A DNA stretch of 5,583 nt from Dermatophilaceae bacterium. GTDB lineage: Bacteria; Actinomycetota; Actinomycetes; Actinomycetales; Dermatophilaceae. Made by a program: the position numbers and the translations under genes. Below are positions 4,004-5,583 of the stretch, one piece after another. The DNA lies in contig JABFXB010000322.1 of NCBI GenBank assembly GCA_013361975.1, positions 1 to 5,583 of the forward strand, read 5' to 3'. The notes beneath the pieces are model-generated. The model saw only the letters and a list, made by a program, of their open reading frames with translations, had not been told where the DNA came from and made no database searches. The number at the start of each line of letters is the position of its first letter. The stretch's first letter is position 1.

Positions 4004-5581
4004 ATGCAGCTCTCCGACGTCGTCGCCACGTCCCACGCCGTCGCCGCGACGGCGTCGCGCACCGCCAAGGTCGAGGCGCTCGCCGGTTGCCTCGCCCGCG
4101 CCGCCGCCGACGGACCGGCCACCGTCGAGGTGGTCACCGCGCACCTGTCGGGGGTGCTGCCCCAGCGGCGCATCGGCGTCAGCTGGCGGGGGCTGCAGGG
4201 CCTGCCCGAGCCGGCGCCGACGAGCACCCTTACGGTCCAGGAGGTCGACGCCGCCGCGACCGCCATCGCGGGCATCGGAGGCTCGGGCTCGGCCGCGGCC
4301 CGCACCGCCGCCGTGCACGACCTGTTCGCGCGTGCCACCGCCGACGAGCAGCAGTGGCTCCGGGGCCTCATCACCGGCGAAACGCGCCAGGGCGCGGGCG
4401 ACGGGGTCATGCTCCAGGCGGTCGCCAAGGCGGCCGACGTGCCCGACGCCGCGGTCCGCCGCGCCGTCATGCTCGCCGGGTTCGCGGGCCCTGTCGCCAG
4501 TGCCGCCCTCACGGGTGGCGTCGAGGCTCTGGAGGCCCTCACGCTCGAGGTGGGCCGGCCACTACGTCCGATGCTCGCCGGCTCGGCGCCCGACGTCGCC
4601 GCCGCCCTCGCCACGCTGGGCGGGGAGGTCGTCGTCGAGACGAAGCTCGACGGCATACGGCTGCAGGCCCACGTCGACAACCGCACGAGCCCGGGCACCG
4701 TACGCCTGTTCACCCGGACGCTCGACGAGGTGACAGACCGCATGCCCGAGATCACCGAGGCCCTCGAGTCCCTCGACGTCGAGACCCTCGTGCTCGACGG
4801 CGAGGTGATCGCCCTCGGCGAACGCGGCCGTCCGCAGCCGTTCCAGGTCACCGGCGCGCGCACGGCGAGCAGCGCCGACGTCGAACGCCTCCGGGACGAG
4901 GTCCCGCTCACGCCGTTCTTCTTCGACCTGCTCCACCTCGACGGCGACGACCTGCTCGACGAGCCGGCCGCCACGCGCTGGGCCCGGCTCGCCACCACCG
5001 TCCCGCCGGCGTGGCTCGTGCCGCGCGAGCTCACCGACGACCCCGAGCGCGCGCAGGAGTTCTTCGCCGACCTCGTCGCCGCGGGTCACGAGGGCGTCGT
5101 CGTCAAGGACCCCGCCCTGCCGTATGCCGCCGGCCGGCGCGGTCCCGGGTGGGTCAAGGTCAAGCCGCGGCACACCCTCGACCTGGTGGTGCTCGGTGTC
5201 GAGTGGGGCAGCGGACGGCGACGCGGCTGGCTCTCCAACATCCACCTCGGGGCACGCGACGCCGACACCGGCGACCTCGTCATGCTCGGCAAGACCTTCA
5301 AGGGCATGACCGACGAGATGCTCGCGTGGCAGACCGAGCGGTTCAGCGGGCTCGCCGTCGACCCGGCCGACGTCGAGGCCGGGCGCTCCGGACAGCAGTG
5401 GGGCGTCGTGCCGCTGCGCCCCGAACAGGTCGTCGAGATCGCCTTCGACGGCGTGCAGCGCTCGAGCCGCTACCCCGGCGGCATGGCGCTGCGCTTCGCG
5501 CGGGTGCTGCGCTATCGCGACGACAAGCCGGTCTCCGAGATCGACACGGTGCAGACCGTGAGGTCCCTCGCAGGCTGGTGA
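4004..5581 (+). CDS. ligB: ATP-dependent DNA ligase, LigB type
   Basis: A 525-residue protein, close to the roughly 507 residues of mycobacterial LigB. It seals nicks through a ligase-AMP intermediate. The helical DNA-binding domain is about 1-180 (including LPQRRIGVSW, 52-61). The adenylation domain follows, with motif I TKLDGIR (213-219, K214 as AMP acceptor), motif III VLDGE (263-267), IIIa FFFDLLHLDG (305-314), IV EGVVVK (363-368) and V WVKVKP (383-388). The OB domain runs from about 391 to the end, with SNIHLGARD (411-419), GKTFKGMTD (429-437), VQRSSRYPGG (484-493) and the motif VI region RFARVLRYRDDK (497-508). The start MQLSDVVATS aligns with the known LigB N-terminus (from memory), so the open frame extending back to 3527 is not used. 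No Ku, polymerase or nuclease domain or neighbour is present, so it is not LigD or a visible NHEJ locus; a back-up repair role beside NAD-dependent LigA is the family expectation. Confidence 0.96.
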   Translation: MQLSDVVATSHAVAATASRTAKVEALAGCLARAAADGPATVEVVTAHLSGVLPQRRIGVSWRGLQGLPEPAPTSTLTVQEVDAAATAIAGIGGSGSAAARTAAVHDLFARATADEQQWLRGLITGETRQGAGDGVMLQAVAKAADVPDAAVRRAVMLAGFAGPVASAALTGGVEALEALTLEVGRPLRPMLAGSAPDVAAALATLGGEVVVETKLDGIRLQAHVDNRTSPGTVRLFTRTLDEVTDRMPEITEALESLDVETLVLDGEVIALGERGRPQPFQVTGARTASSADVERLRDEVPLTPFFFDLLHLDGDDLLDEPAATRWARLATTVPPAWLVPRELTDDPERAQEFFADLVAAGHEGVVVKDPALPYAAGRRGPGWVKVKPRHTLDLVVLGVEWGSGRRRGWLSNIHLGARDADTGDLVMLGKTFKGMTDEMLAWQTERFSGLAVDPADVEAGRSGQQWGVVPLRPEQVVEIAFDGVQRSSRYPGGMALRFARVLRYRDDKPVSEIDTVQTVRSLAGW

Positions 5582-5583
5582 CG

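Larger units (their letters stand above)
221..5129. repeat. Dispersed octamer CGGCATAC, five copies
   Basis: CGGCATAC occurs on the plus strand at 221-228, 779-786 and 4651-4658, and as its complement GTATGCCG at 2460-2467 and 5122-5129. Three of the copies extend to ACGGCATACG. All are inside genes: the phosphotransferase (Tyr288 and Tyr102 TAT codons), the first SDR (Ala68-Tyr69, GCA TAC) and ligB (Ile218 ATA, Tyr374 TAT). At an assumed 70% G+C my hand estimate for chance occurrence is well below one copy in this length. Function unknown. Confidence 0.55.

Noticed and set aside
3850..5034. The hydrolase reading frame stays open upstream for a further 395 codons, antisense to ligB, giving a potential 730-residue protein.
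   Set aside because: The extension is Ser/Arg/Ala-rich with no recognisable domain, opposite a well-conserved ligase. The hydrolase has a normal family length from the ATG at 3849 with a promoter-like element there. Long antisense frames are expected at this G+C.
4004..5581. A non-homologous end-joining locus around the ATP-dependent ligase.
   Set aside because: No Ku gene and no LigD-type polymerase or phosphoesterase domain is visible. The protein has the LigB domain order.

Overview
The window is high-G+C DNA, with codons ending overwhelmingly in G or C, tight gene packing, a GTG start and TGA stops. This is typical of an actinobacterium. The stand-alone LigB-type ATP-dependent DNA ligase and the APH/SDR lipid-type gene cluster fit this, and I would guess the Micrococcales (an Intrasporangiaceae-like genome), although the genus is inference only. 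There are five protein genes. I see no rRNA, tRNA, CRISPR array, transposase or integrase.

Left part (24-2666, all on the minus strand): a compact three-gene operon read right to left. It runs from an SDR oxidoreductase (1854-2666) to a FabG-like SDR (1090-1857) and then to an APH-type phosphotransferase of the ACAD10/11-like group (24-1088). The first junction is an ATGA overlap and the second has a single base between stop and start, and each gene has its own Shine-Dalgarno sequence. The operon probably continues past the left edge. The combination suggests handling of hydroxy/keto acyl-CoA intermediates, with the kinase-fold protein possibly phosphorylating a hydroxyacyl-CoA. In front of the first gene is a short palindrome (2687-2700) resembling operators of TetR-family regulators of lipid or steroid catabolism.

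Middle part (2753-3957): an alpha/beta hydrolase gene (2842-3849, minus strand) is bracketed by two short arrays of the same repeat. Each array has three units at an exact 32-bp period, and the two arrays are in opposite orientation. The left array runs into the hydrolase stop codon, and the right array fills most of the divergent intergenic region shared with the ligase gene. Units carry a conserved core GTCGAGAGGCCA and most can fold into a hairpin; one unit pair shows a pairing-preserving change. This is the least ordinary feature of the window. The hydrolase also appears to be transcribed without a leader.

Right part (4004-5581, plus strand): a complete LigB-type ATP-dependent DNA ligase with all nucleotidyltransferase motifs, divergent from the hydrolase. 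The window ends two bases after its stop codon.

Spread over the window, the octamer CGGCATAC (either strand) occurs five times. All five lie inside genes, and four use less-favoured codons (TAT or ATA), which may mark a selected genome-wide word.
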